Assembly: GCA_003508835.1 (NCBI GenBank)
Contig: PUFA01000081.1
Location: 1,054,001 to 1,118,000 of the forward strand
Source of the DNA: Eonycteris spelaea
Lineage: Eukaryota > Chordata > Mammalia > Chiroptera > Pteropodidae
Length of the DNA stretch: 64,000 nt
Direction of reading: 5' to 3'
Of this stretch, positions 13,038 through 24,529 are shown piece after piece. The notes beneath the pieces were generated by a model that made no database searches, was not told the DNA's origin, and saw nothing but the letters and a program-made list of their open reading frames with translations. Every line of letters begins with the position of its first letter. Positions within the stretch are counted from its first letter, which is position 1. Both the position numbers and the translations under genes were made by a program.

Positions 13038-13899
13038 CTGCAAGGATAAGGAAAAAAAAAAAAATAAAGATAAAGAACGCGAAGCACAGGCTTTATTGTG
13101 ACTGGCAGTCCATAGTAACTCAGAGCGCAGTTCCGCTCCTGCAGCTCTGTGATTTTTCTAGGCACAGCATAATGCATTATTTTCTAATTAGTCGAGTGAT
13201 TTCATCTGCCAAGCAACTCTATAAGCTATAATTCCTCAAGCAGTTGTGTTGGCTTGATCAGCTATCATTTATGCATCATAAGAATTCTACTTTCTGGGAC
13301 AGCATCAGTCCTCAGGTCTGTGACCTCAGACTTTCTTGAACTTAGCAACAAACACATATGTATATCTAAATAAATGTATAAAATATGTTACACCATATTA
13401 TTTAGGGTGAGACAAAGGTCATGATACAATTGCATGGTTTTATTACAGAAACAAAATTGAAATATGGACTAGTAAAATACGTAATGTCTTTGAACCACAG
13501 CCATGAGCGTAATCCTACTATTATGAAGTTCCATGTCCAGTAATACAGCACTAAATAACCCTGGTACGTAAAAGAGTACATAGTAGGCACTTGGTAAAGG
13601 CTGTAGTTGATTAAATTATTTAAACAAAATAAGTCCAGTGAGCAAGTTCCAAAACCTAAGTCTCAACTTTTTAAAATTTCTAAGTTGGGGATAATATAGT
13701 TCTATCAGAGGTGGATGAAGAAGTGAGAAGGAAAAAAAAAAAAACAATATATGTTGAGTACTTGGTACAGTATCTGAAACATAATGAATGCTAAGTAAGT
13801 GTCAGTAAATAATAATCATAGTAATAGTAAATAACAATAACAAAAACAATGCTAGCATTCTAATGAAGCCATTGTGACATTAATATGATGATGATGACA

Positions 13900-14045
13900 G
13901 ATGTTATAGCATAGTGATATAATGGTTAAGGGGGAAGGCCCTGAAGTCACAGAAATTCAAAGTACAAATCCCTGCTCCATTGCTTCTAGCTAATCCTCAG
14001 TATTCTCATCTGTGAAGTGGAGATGCCAGTAGTATAAGTATCTTC
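13900..14045 (+). repeat. MIR SINE
   Basis: agtgatataatggttaaggg is the tRNA-like A-box end, followed by ttctcatctgtgaagtggag. Confidence 0.7.
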
Positions 14046-14742
14046 ACTGGATGTGTACTCCTTAACATTTTCCAATACCCAGAATGCTTATAGGTTCCCA
14101 ATACCTGAACTCTGCACGATGTTTTTGGCTGATGTTTATATAAAATAAAAAAAAAAACATATTTAATATATATACGTATTATATATGTTAGATCCATATA
14201 TACAATTTACATTTATAGCTGCATAACTCAATAGGATTTTAACAAAATGATGTGTGAACAAAGTATCCTGTCAAAATACAATTGGTTGGATATCAGAACC
14301 ATGGGTAGATGCTTTGTGGAATATCTATTTGGGAGGCTGTGGCACTAAGTGAGCCATCCATTACAGGGTTACTGATTGCAAAACAACTGTTTGGTAACAA
14401 TTGGATAACCATTGAGTGATCAGAAGCCATGCTCTAAACATTTATATTCTAATGTAATTATTTTTTATAATGCAGGCTTTTCACTGAAGTTTTAATTATT
14501 TTGAGGAAATTAATTCAGTGTTTGTGATTGAAGCGTAATGCGTTATAATTTTTCCTATTTAAAACAAAAGGAAGTAGACTTTTAATCGGCTTTTTAAAAA
14601 AATGCAGACCATGATTTTCAGGACCTGGTCACTGACATAAATAGGAGATACCCATGCTAACTCACAGGATCCTAAGGAATAAATGAATTAAAGCATAACT
14701 CTCAACAGAGTGACATGCATACACACTTTCACTCACATGCAT

Positions 14743-14779
<37 letters not shown>
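14743..14779. repeat. (CA)n microsatellite
   Basis: About 18 CA units just left of the MIR and half-L1. Confidence 0.95.
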
Positions 14780-14782
<3 letters not shown>

Positions 14783-14834
14783 TTCATGAAATTCTAGTTG
14801 TTACAGAGTGTTACCATCCACATGCCAGGAGTTA

Positions 14835-14910
14835 GGCTAATTGTGTAGTAGTTAAGAGCACGAACCCTGAGGGTTGTGTATTCTGCCTCTGCTATGTGAT
14901 CTCAGATGAG
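14835..14910 (+). repeat. MIR SINE, 5' half, split by half-L1
   Basis: Contains gtagttaagagcacgaaccc and gctatgtgatctcagatgag, the tRNA-related start of MIR. It continues after the L1 at 17300. Confidence 0.75.
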
Positions 14911-14915
14911 TTTTT

Positions 14916-17292
14916 TTTTTCCCCCGTCTTCATTGAAATATAATAGACAATTATTTGCTTGTATTTATATTGTACAATTCAATGAGGTTTTTTTGAAAAT
15001 TATAGTTGGCATGCAATAATATACCAGTCTCAGTTGTATAGCATAATGATCAGAGATCCATATAACTCGCAAAGCGATCATCCCACTAAATCTAGTATCC
15101 CTCTCGCCCCTTACATATTTATTACATTATTAACCATCTCTATGTCTATTTTGCAACTATCTATTTGTACCTCTTAATCCCTTTGCATATTTTTGTCCCC
15201 TCAAACCCCTCCCATCTAATATCCCTCAAAATATTCTCTGTATCTATGAGTTTATTTCTGCTTTTGTTTCTGTTGTTGTTGAATTTGTTCTTTAGATTCC
15301 ACATGTATGTGAAATCATGTGATATCTGTCTTTCTCTATCTAACTTCATTCAGCACATTACCCTCCAGGTTCATTAAGGCAATATCTTTTTCCATCACCC
15401 TCCCTTTAGTCTGTGTTTTTTTAATCTGAAATGAGTCTCTTGTAGGCAGCATAAGTAGGATTTTGTTTTCTTATTCATTCAGCCACTCCATCTTTTGGTT
15501 GGAGCACTTAATTCTTTTCCATTTAAGGTGCTTGTTGGTAGGAATGTAGTTATCACCATCCTTTATTCCTGTTTTTGATACATGTGTTTTCTTCTCAAAG
15601 AAGTCCCTCAACATTTCCTGTAATACAGGCTTGGTGTTGATGAATTCCTTTAAATTATTTTTGTCTGGGAAGTTCTTTATTTGTTCTTCAGCTCTAAATG
15701 ATAGCTTTGCTGGATAAAGTATTCTTGGTTGTAGATCCTGGGTTTTCATCTCATCAAAAATTTTGTGCCAAGCCCTTCTGTCTTGTACAGTTTGTTTTGA
15801 GAAACCAGTTTCCAGTCTTATGGGTGCTCCTGTGTAGATAACTATCCAATTTTCTCTTACTGCTTTTAAGATTCTTTCTTTGTATTTAACCTTTAGCATT
15901 TTAATTATGATGTGTCTTGGTGTGGGTCTCTTTGGGTTCCTGGTGTTTGGGACTCTCTGAGCTCCCTGTTGTTTCATGTCTATTTCCTTCACCAGGTTAG
16001 GGAAGTTTTCCATCATTATTTCTTCAAATAGCTCTTCAACATCTTGTTTTTTTTCCAATACTCCTATGTTACAGATATTTTTACCTTGAATAGTGTTGCA
16101 TAGTCTCCTTAAATTATTATTATAGTCTCGGATTCTTTTTTCTTGACATTCTGATTGAGTGTTCTTGGCTTTCTCATCCTCTATATAGGTCATTTGATTC
16201 TCTTCTTTATTCACTCTGTTTATTCCATTTAATATACTTCTCACCTCTGTGTTCTTCATTTCTGTTTGGTTCCCTTTTATAATTTCCATTTCCATTTTTA
16301 TGCTTTTTATCTCTTTGTTAAAGTTCTCACTGAACTCATCTACACTTCCCATAAGTTCATCGAGCATCTTATAACCAGTGTTTTGAACTCCAAATCTGTT
16401 AGATTGCTTGACTTCATTATTTTTGGATCTCTGTTCTGTTTTCTCACATAGTTTCTGCTTCTTTGTCTTCCCATTTTGGCTGCCTTTCTGTGTCTGTTTC
16501 TATGTACTAAGCAAAGCTCTTAAGTCTCCTGTGTTTTATTAGTGTGTCTTTGTGTGGTTGGTGTTCAGTGGCACAATCCTGAGAGGGGTTCACCTGCAGG
16601 CCAAGTTTAGCCCCAGCCTGTGACCCTCCAAGGCCACCTGTTAAGAGTCAGCAAGCAATCCACAGGTACTACTCAGCAAGGGGCACCTGACTAAGCAAGG
16701 ACACACCTGATTGTGGCTTGGGTGGGGCTGTGAGTTGGGGTTGTTTCAGGGAATCCTCTGGCAGAGCGACCTCTGTTTTCCAGTTTGATGACGTCTCCTC
16801 TATGGTGGCACTGAGTCTGCACACTGGGAGTGGGGAGGGTTCAACAGGGAACAATGGATACCACTGACATTTCTGTACAGAGCGAGTCTCCACTTGGCCT
16901 TCACTCCGCCAACTAGTTTCCCCCTGAAAGTCCCTGGTGCCTCCTGCACAGTCGAACCCGTGCTGGTACTCAGAGCAAGCAGGTCAGTCACTGTGAAAGT
17001 CACTCGTGGACATGGCCCCTTTAAGAGGCGTCTGCAGCCGCCAGTGCCACTGCTATAGCCTCTGTCCCACTCAGCTGCTAGGGACTGAGCAGCCTTGTGT
17101 CGTCGCCCCATCCTACTTTCTGCTGTTGCAGGGTGATTTCTTAGTTCTCTCTCTAGTTGTACGCCTTTTTCATCTAGATCCCAGGCAATTTGCCTTGCTG
17201 TTTGCTCCTTGTTTCTATCACAACTTTAATTTGATAGCCAGAGGGGTAAATGGAGCCTCTATCATCTATGCCATTTTTTTTTTTCTGACCTC
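14916..17292 (-). mobile_element. Half-L1 (HAL1-like) insertion with target-site duplication
   Basis: A minus-strand LINE-1 copy of about 2.4 kb. It begins at the right with a GC-richer 5'UTR (about 16450-17290), then ORF1, then about 180 bp matching the start of the ORF2 endonuclease region (around CCLQETHFR in another frame, near 15385-15560). It then jumps near 15381-15386 to the L1 3' end and a poly-A tail, seen as a T run at 14911. Nearly all of ORF2 is missing. The flanks repeat gatctcagatgagttttt (14898-14915 and 17293-17310), an 18-bp target-site duplication, part of which is T run, so the insertion happened in one step, probably already deleted. The target was a MIR. The retained ORF1 with lost ORF2 is the layout of half-L1 elements. 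Confidence 0.88.
15471..16367 (-). pseudogene. L1 ORF1-like open reading frame (298 codons)
   Basis: The open frame encodes an L1 ORF1p-type RNA-binding chaperone. The N-terminal part is charged and coiled-coil-like. The central part has the diagnostic NPKRPTPRHIIIKMLKVK and KERILKAVRE, followed by WHKIFDEMK and PRILYPAKLSFR, as in the RRM and C-terminal domains. The last 28 or so codons run past ORF1 into the start of ORF2 in a wrong frame. The natural N terminus appears to be cut off by a one-base frameshift near 16368, because SNLTDLEFKTLVIR continues upstream in another frame. So it is a long but not fully intact ORF1, and it is unlikely to be functional without ORF2 in trans. Confidence 0.85.
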
Positions 17293-17430
17293 GATCTCAG
17301 ATGAGTTTTTAATCTTTCTACACTGCAGTGTCCTCATCTGTACATGGGAATAACAATATCAACCTCACATGGCTCTTTGAAGATCAAATGAATTAAAACA
17401 GAAAGTGGCCGGCACATTGCAAGTGTGGCC
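17293..17430 (+). repeat. MIR SINE, 3' half, split by half-L1
   Basis: Begins with the duplicated target gatctcagatgag and goes on with gtcctcatctgtacatggg and a degraded gcacattgcaag end, completing the MIR started at 14835. Confidence 0.75.
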
Positions 17431-18239
17431 TAAGCGCCTATGCTTACTGCCCGACCATGCCCATGTGACCTCTACTGCCCATACTGTTATTTTGGACTCT
17501 TCAGACTGTTCGCCTTTTCAAGCTATTTCTGTTTGGTTAGAAAAAGCAAGCAGATGGCTGCTTCCCTGCCTCCTGACTCCACTAATGGTACAGCTGGCGG
17601 TTGTCATGCTCCCAAAGGGCTAGGACCCAGACACTGTCGGTCCCCCTGTGCCCTGCAGTGCTAACTCAAAGGAAACATACATGCTTGTGAAACAAATGAA
17701 TAATTCTCCTGAATGGTGTGTTTTAGGCAAACAAAATGGACAAAGGAGATGTGAGCATCTCAGCTCCTAATGGCAAATTCCTGCCTTCAGGAGAAAGGCA
17801 AGGTGAGTTTAGGTGGCCCACGCATACATTAACAACATAGAGAGCGGATCAGGTAGGAATGTCATTCTCTTCCCAGTTATTTCCCAGTGCCTCTGGTTTT
17901 GTCAGGAGGACCTCTTTGTTTGATGCCAGGGGGTTTCTATCATCTTTGTTTCATTTGTTCTTCTCTTTTTAACTTTGGGAAGTCAAACATAAACTCAATG
18001 TATTTGGCTACAATTTGGTAAAACTTTTTATATTCACTGTCCTCATTTTTAAAATTATTTTTTCTGTACAGCAAATGATACTGACTTTCAATTTGGGAAG
18101 CTCCCTTTTAGTATTTACATTATTTAAGTGTCAAAAAATGAATCAGATTAAATGAAATAAAGATTAAATAAACAGCATAGATTATGAGTGGATATGGCAC
18201 AAACATACAGACAGCATATAATAACCTAATGATAGTAAC

Positions 18240-18505
18240 GGCTACATTTATTAAGAAATCACTATGTGCCAGATGACGTTCTGCTTTACATGAATTAATT
18301 TATTTAATGGTTAAACAAGACCAAAAAAGACAAAACAAAACAAAACAAAAAAACTATGAGGTAGAAATGACTGTTATCTCTGTTTTACAGATTAGTAATG
18401 AGGCAAGGACTGGGGAAATTGACCAAATTCATCCAGTGAGTATGTGGCAGAACTAAAATTTGAACTTGGGCTATCTGGCTCCAGCACATATATATCTAAC
18501 TGCTC
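18240..18505 (-). repeat. MIR SINE
   Basis: tcactatgtgccagatgacg, ctctgttttacagattagta and gaacttgggctatctggctc: antisense MIR with a CAAAA expansion near 18330. Confidence 0.75.
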
Positions 18506-19199
18506 TGTGAAGTTTGGCCAATGAAACGAAAGGAAGAAAGGTCTTTAGGGCAGGCTGAGATAGGCAGCTCACATGATTTAATAAGCCTGATAATTGCAGC
18601 ATCTCTAATTCAATGGTCTGGGCCCAGATACAATGGAATGAGTCCAACAAGTTCAATGGTGAGACTCATTTGGCTCTGATCTTTTCTGGAGATGAAATTT
18701 TTGTTCCTTGACAATTGCAGGGCACTCATATTGATGTGGTGATAAACTGTTGAGCCTATTTGCTATATGACTATAGATTGGCTGGAGGTTGCTTTATGTG
18801 CTTTTGTGAAACACAAATTCTCATATAAAATCAGGGCCACATTTAATCTAAATAACATGGTTTATTACAAAGCCCTTTCTTTGTCTGGAGTACTATGAAA
18901 AACATCACACATATTTGCCAGTCATTACTATTTATCTATGGAATTTCAAACCAATAACTAAGTCTTCCCGCAAGCTAATGAGTACTGTTTTAACTCCTAG
19001 GCATTTAATATTCATTATCTTCCAAAGATGTAGGTACACGAGAATCATGGAGCTCAGCTAGGCTGATTCTTTCCTTTTCCAGAAGGGAAAGTTAGGTTTC
19101 AGAAAGCAGATACAGCCTGTCTTGAGCACCACAAGAGAGTGACTAATCACCATGACCATCATTTGCTTAAACAGCGCAAAACCACCACCACCACCCTCA

Positions 19200-19430
19200 C
19201 AAACAATACTCACTGAGTGCTTACTACACACTGAACATCATGCTAGGCTCTTTGCATAGATGAAATCCTCACCATCACACAGCAGTCAAGGCCTACTGCT
19301 ATCATGCTTTACGTATGAAGAAACTAAGATGCTTGCCCCAAGTCACACTGCTGTTAAGTGCTGAGGCCCAGGTACGCAGCCGGGTGGTCACATCTGGAGC
19401 CTATACTCTTTGCCATCTCACTGCTCTCCT
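19200..19430 (-). repeat. MIR SINE
   Basis: actgagtgcttactacacac, gaagaaactaagatgcttgc and ccaagtcacactgctgttaa: antisense MIR. Confidence 0.75.
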
Positions 19431-20044
19431 CTTACCCCAGTTACACTGGAGGTTCAAGCTGAAGCCGCCGTGACTTATCACTCACTCACAATGAAACACC
19501 CACACAATTGAATATTTTTAATTTTCCCTTAGCAACAATGTCCCTGATGAGAATAACTGACTTGGGTTCACAGTAATTATGTGCAGACAAGTGGGAATGA
19601 ATAGAGTTGCCATTTGAAAAGCTTTCCTCTTCTTTTGTCTTCGTGAATGCACCCCCATTCATAACCGGGTGCCAGCAAGCTCCATTTTCTTTGTGCAACT
19701 TCGCCAAAATGATACCTTTGTGATAATCAAGCAGAAATGGGCTTCCACAGTCCCCTTCACTAAGGAAATGAAGCACATAAACAGTGTAATTATAGATTCC
19801 ATTTTTAGCTAAACAAAGATGTATGTCTCAGCTCGGAGTCTTTATCTGGTGAGGGAACAGTAAATGTAGAATAAAGAAGCTTTGCAAGTTGATATAGTTA
19901 TGGTGCTTGAAACTTTTCTCTTCCTTATACTGGGTCCAAGGTTTACATGTACATTTCACGTGTGTTCACTTTGGGAGCTCATATACATTTACATCTAACA
20001 AAGATATCCAGGTGAGAGCAGCCCCACAGATGAGTTTATTCGCC

Positions 20045-20250
20045 CTCATTTGACTCAGTTTCTTCATCTCTAAAATGGAAAAAGTCATAATCATGCCCAG
20101 TAGAGGGCATTAGGCCCGAATGTGACAATTCATGTGTGACAGCCTGTTTGACATGAGGGCTCAGAGAAGGCCAGCTGTGTAGCTGAGGTGGCAGGTCTCG
20201 GTTTAGGTCTGAACCCATTATCTGTCTGATTTAGGTGCCTCAGAAGGTTC
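20045..20250 (+). repeat. MIR SINE, degraded
   Basis: ctcagtttcttcatctctaa, then aatgg, is the MIR core. The rest is weak. Confidence 0.45.
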
Positions 20251-20716
20251 AGTAACAAATTCTGGCAGTCCCAACCTCTCAGGTACATTGAAGGGATCTG
20301 AAGACAACCTAGTGCCAGCATTCTGGAAATGGGAAAACGCTACATATAGCTACACCATGTATCAGTCATATAAATATCTGACAATGTCTTTCTATAGTCT
20401 GTGGGGAAAAGGTCTCATAGTGTGGCAGTGGAGTGAGATGACTTGGATTTACCTATTAAAGGATCTTTTTATACAGCTTCCTCAAATAGAAATGGAGAAG
20501 TGAAGCACCATATTATTCTCCTAAGCTAAAATTTTGTCTGCTGTTGGTCCTGGTGGACAGAAAGAAGGGGAGAGGGGATATGAAATTTCAGCATGGGAAC
20601 CTTGCTGATTGTCTGTAACCACCAATGAGTGCAAAGACTGTACCCTCTGTCCTTGTCCGTCGTCACCTACCCTACACTCCTGGGCCTACACCAGGGATCC
20701 CCCACAGTGGCGCCAC

Positions 20717-21208
20717 AGCAGGGCCCTCATATCCACGGGTTTGCATTTTGTAGTTTCAGTTACCCATGGTCAACCGTGGTTCGAAAATACAAAATAGAAA
20801 ATTTCAGAATTAAACAATTCTTAAGTTTTAGATTGCGTGCCATTCTGAGTAGTGTGATGAAATCTCACATTGTTCATCTTCATCCCCCCTGATACATGAA
20901 TCACCCCTTTGTCTTGCGTATCCATGCTGGATACTACCTGCCCACTAGGCCCTTAGCAGCCATTGTAGTTACCAGAGACACCACATTCACATCACATTTA
21001 TTATAGTATATTGTAACAATTGTTCTATATTTATTATTAGTTATTATTAATCTCTTAATGTGCCTAATTTATAAATTCAAATTTATCACAAGTATGTATG
21101 TATATATAGGAAAAACATAGTGTATATAGGGTTTGGAACTATTCACAGTTTCAGGCATCTGTTAGGGGTCTTGAAACATATACCCTACAGATAAGGGAGG
21201 ACTACTCT
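20717..21208 (+). mobile_element. Tigger-type DNA transposon fossil (non-autonomous)
   Basis: Starts near ggccctcatatccacgggtt, with agtttcagttacccatggtc and gcgtgccattctgagtagtg, and ends gggtcttgaaacatatacc, ctacagataagggaggacta. The ends are roughly complementary (cctcatatcc/ggataaggg-like). It is an internally deleted TcMar-Tigger element of the MER44-like kind, with no transposase frame. Confidence 0.75.
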
Positions 21209-21284
21209 ATTGACATTTTGAGTCAGCTAATTCTTTTTCAGCCACTTTGTGTCATAAAATATTTAGTGGCTTCCCTGATCTCTA

Positions 21285-21380
21285 CCCCCGTTCTCAGTTG
21301 TGACAACCAAAAATGTCCCCAGATGTGGTGATCACCCGTGGGTGGCAAAATCACCCCAGGTGGAAAACTACTGGTTTAAA
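21285..21380 (+). mobile_element. hAT-Charlie fossil, MER20-like
   Basis: gttgtgacaaccaaaaatgt then ccccagatgtgg, and caaaatcaccccaggtggaa, match the end of a common hAT-type element. The family name is from memory. Confidence 0.6.
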
Positions 21381-21754
21381 TAAGATTATCATAGCTGGTA
21401 TTCAAAGAGACTCAAAAACTAATTGTCAAATCCAAAGGACCAGAACAAGGGTGTGGGCAGATGCCTGTGGTGGCAGGTAATGGGGAAGGAAAAGCAGGCC
21501 CAGGTGAGAACGAGGGAAGTCAGAATGGGGATTGGCATGAAGAAGAAAGGCATCCTTCCTTCATCATCTTGTTCATTATCAGAGCCCCTCAGTCAGGGAT
21601 GGGCAGGTATAGCAGTGTGAAGAAGAATGCCCAAAACTAAGCCACTGAAGATAACTGCTGCCGTCAACACAGAGTACACTCCAACCAGCCAGCCTTAGCC
21701 AAAAGAAAACAAAAACGAAAAACTCGAAACAACCCACAACCACCCAAAACGTGA

Positions 21755-21975
21755 GTACCGCCTGTCAGGTGCAGAGCACTTGCTCTGTGTCATGTCCTGC
21801 ACAGGGGGTTTGCACGCACTGTTTAATTCATCTCCCACAACCCTATCATGTTATCTGTTGACCAACGAGGAACTCAAAGCTCAGAGAGACCAAACGATTT
21901 GCCCAGAACCTCACAGTTCAAGTGGCAGAGGAAGGCTGCCTGACTCCAAAGCCGTAGCTCTTAATCTCTAGGTGG
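21755..21975 (-). repeat. MIR SINE
   Basis: ccaacgaggaactcaaagct, cagagagaccaaacgatttg and ctgactccaaagccgtagct: antisense MIR. Confidence 0.75.
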
Positions 21976-22254
21976 TGAAACAGTCATTCTAGCCTCCCTG
22001 AGCACAAAGTCTGATTCCGCAGGAGGGGTGATTTGTCCCCAGGAACTGTAGCTACATAGGGAACAGCCACTTAACCAACTTGTAATCCATTTTCTTAACC
22101 TCTATTAATCTTTCTACTTCCTTTTCTCTTTTAAATCTCATTTACCATTTTTTAAACCCCTAATAATAAAATTGTGAAAAAGCTAATCAAATAAGAAAAG
22201 CAAATTAAAAAAAGATATAACAAGCACATACTTAGTAGGTTCCTTCTCACCTCT

Positions 22255-22720
22255 CTTTTTCAAATCATATGCACTTTTAAACAAAAGCAGGTTCATGCCA
22301 TTGGTAAATTTTTCTTTGGGGTACATGATAGCCCTATCTGCTTATTGACGCCCCATTGGCTATACTGATTGCTGATCCTTCTTGCCTCATATACTCCTCT
22401 GCCATCATTGAATGCTTTTTTGGAGTAGATACAGTTTTGTATATATTTTTTATTATATTACTTAATTTCATGAGCATTTCCGGTTTTGATAAAAGTTTTC
22501 AGAAACAGAATCTTTAAAAAAATTTTCTGTGCCTCTCTGTGGATGGGCGTAATTTATTTTAAAACATCCTCATTGTTCGTCATTTAAAGAGTTACCAGTA
22601 TTTGCAATCTTAAATTCCCGGTGATGATTGCCCTGTCATATAACCCTTTGCTCCCATCTCAGTTTATTTCCTTAGGCTATATTTCTAGAAGTGGGATTAC
22701 GGGCACCCACTGTCATTCAG
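22255..22720 (+). repeat. Possible old L1 3'-end fragment
   Basis: tttccttaggctatatttct followed by agaagtgggattacggg resembles a phrase common in old L1 3' ends. The rest is too degraded to place. Orientation is uncertain. Confidence 0.35.
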
Positions 22721-23079
22721 AGGTGGTACCAACCTAGTGGGAAGGGGCAAGAATACCTGGAGAGTCACCAGGATAGTGTGAATGTGGATGAAAGTAGAGC
22801 ATCTGGGTCTGGTCCACTGGGCTGTCAGCTTCCCAGGACAGAGTCAACCTTCAACACACTTAGATCACATTCTCTGTTATCAGTGGCTTCTGTATGCAGG
22901 CGTATGTGTGCATGGAACTCTCTGCATATGTTGCTCTGTCTCATAGTCTAACTAACAAGAAGTTAGTGAGTTCCTGAATTTAGGCAAAATAGGTCTATTT
23001 GTAAGACACCAAGCTATGATGGTAGTGACTATAATGGTCATACCTGACAACAGAAAGATGTGTTAGGGTATTTAGTAAA

Positions 23080-23200
23080 CAGAGATTGACACCCACTAGG
23101 CACTAAGTCGAGTTAGGTGCTTATGGATAAAAATGGTGAAGACACAGCTCTTGCTATCGAGAAATTCTAATTTAGTGTGAAATAAAACTAAGGCAATAGT
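23080..23200 (-). repeat. Possible L2 fragment
   Basis: cacccactaggcactaagtc ... gagaaattctaatttagtgt follows the antisense L2 pattern weakly. Confidence 0.35.
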
Positions 23201-23644
23201 GGTGCGGAAGAGCTGAGAAATATGTGAGCTGGCTGAGACAGAAGCAAAAAGAAAATGGCTAATTCTTCCTGGGAAAATTGAGGGAATTCTCAGGGACTGG
23301 GATCTTCGAAGAAGGGAGAGGGCATGTCAGACAAATATATCCAGCACGTGAGGAATGCTGCTACATTACTAATCTACCTCTTTTTAAATAACATATAATT
23401 AAAAAATAATAATAATAATTTTTGTAGTGGTCTGCTTGTATCTGGCATCTCAGATTAAAAAAAAAGTCAACATGAATAAATGCACAAAGGAAAGGAAGGG
23501 CAGAATGTATCTGAGAAAAAAGAGTAGCTGAACAGGCTGAGAGATGCCAGAGAGACAACTCTCATTAAAAAAGCACTGGTTGTGTAGGCCACGGGGACTC
23601 AACTATTTATTCATCACTGTTGTGGTCAACACTATCACCACCAT

Positions 23645-23900
23645 TATCGTGAATTAATTACAGCTACCATTTTTTGAAAGCTTCCAGTCCCTGTGCTCAG
23701 CATATAACATGATCTATCTCATCATTACATACACACGTGTGCATGCACACCCACAGTGATAGGAGATAAATATTATTTATTATTTTCCTATTTTGCTTAC
23801 TGTGCGAAAACGGTGCCTTGCCCAGATCAGCTAACTTGCCAAAGGCTAATCTTGTATGCAGGACTCAAATCCATACTGATCTAACTCTACAACTCATGCC
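23645..23900 (-). repeat. MIR SINE
   Basis: cttccagtccctgtgctcag ... cttgcccagatcagctaact and gcaggactcaaatccatact: antisense MIR. Confidence 0.65.
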
Positions 23901-24068
23901 CCTGAAGTTTCTACTAATTATTGCTCAAATCATTAAAGGTTTTTGGGCAGGAAAAGTAATATTACAAGGTTTATATTTTATGAGGGTGATTATTTTAAAA
24001 AAAAATAAATAAAAAGAGTAGCTACCTCTTCATTCAACCTGAAAAAGGTTATGTGTTTGTCTCCTTTA

Positions 24069-24166
24069 ACACCTAAGGCACTTGGTATTCCTAGGTGGTC
24101 TCCCATCCAAGTACTAACCAGGCCCAACCCTGCTTAGCTTCAGAGATCAGATGAGATATGGCACAT
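24069..24166 (-). pseudogene. 5S rRNA retrocopy, 5'-truncated, with 9-bp target-site duplication
   Basis: On the minus strand this reads most of 5S rRNA from about nucleotide 25-35 to its 3' end. The internal promoter region and the segments ctaagcagggttgggcctgg, ttagtacttggatgggagac and cacctaggaataccaagtgc differ from standard 5S by only several substitutions. It is flanked by tctccttta at 24060-24068 and 24167-24175, so it was inserted by a LINE-type mechanism. There is no A tail. It could instead belong to a 5S-derived SINE family; such families are known in fruit bats. It is not a functional 5S gene, because its 5' third is missing. Confidence 0.85.
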
Positions 24167-24473
24167 TCTCCTTTAGATTTTCAGTTTGCTCGCAAGTTTT
24201 TTGAAGGCTTCACCTGTGTAATGCATAACTTCAAAGTCTTAGTTTAGGAAACAGGTCAAAGTGTATATTCAACATGGGCTGAATGAAGCTCTGGGAATTT
24301 TTGTCTGACTGGGTGGTGCTGCACTTAGCACAAAGGATGCCTTTTGCTGACTGAGCTGAAAAACCATCACTTTGTCCTGAGTAGTTTTATGCAAGCACAT
24401 CCTGTTGAAAAGTAGCCAGTGAACCCAGGGCTTATCACTCTGAGCTAGGAAATAGAAACCAGTTGCTGCTTAC

Positions 24474-24529
24474 CTTTAGCTGTCATATCTGAGTGCCACC
24501 AGCTGCAGAGGTTAAATTCCACCAGGAAC
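24474..24529 (-). CDS. CACNA2D3: CACNA2D3 coding exon, alpha2delta-3 residues ~941-959
   Basis: This 56-bp exon completes a Leu codon, reads FLVEFNLCSWWHSDMTAK, and ends after one base of the next codon (AAAG|gtaagc). The acceptor is acccatttag. The WW pair and the hydrophobic FLVEFNL stretch match the corresponding part of alpha2delta-3 exactly. The donor leaves phase 1, which requires two further bases from the exon at 12927-13037. Confidence 0.95.

Larger units (their letters stand above)
13038..24473 (-). other. CACNA2D3: CACNA2D3 intron, 11.4 kb
   Basis: Contains the half-L1 insertion in a MIR, the 5S retrocopy, several MIRs, a Tigger fossil, a MER20-like fossil and a possible L1 3' fragment, each listed separately. 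The stretches 13050-13740, 14050-14700, 17440-18230, 18510-19190, 19440-20040 and 20260-20710 show no repeat I can name. The acceptor of the 12927-13037 exon has a long pyrimidine tract with a T run at about 13050-13064 on the transcript strand. Confidence 0.8.

Noticed and set aside
24069..24166. Functional 5S rRNA gene
   Set aside because: The 5' third is missing, there are several substitutions, and target-site duplications flank it. It is a retrocopy.
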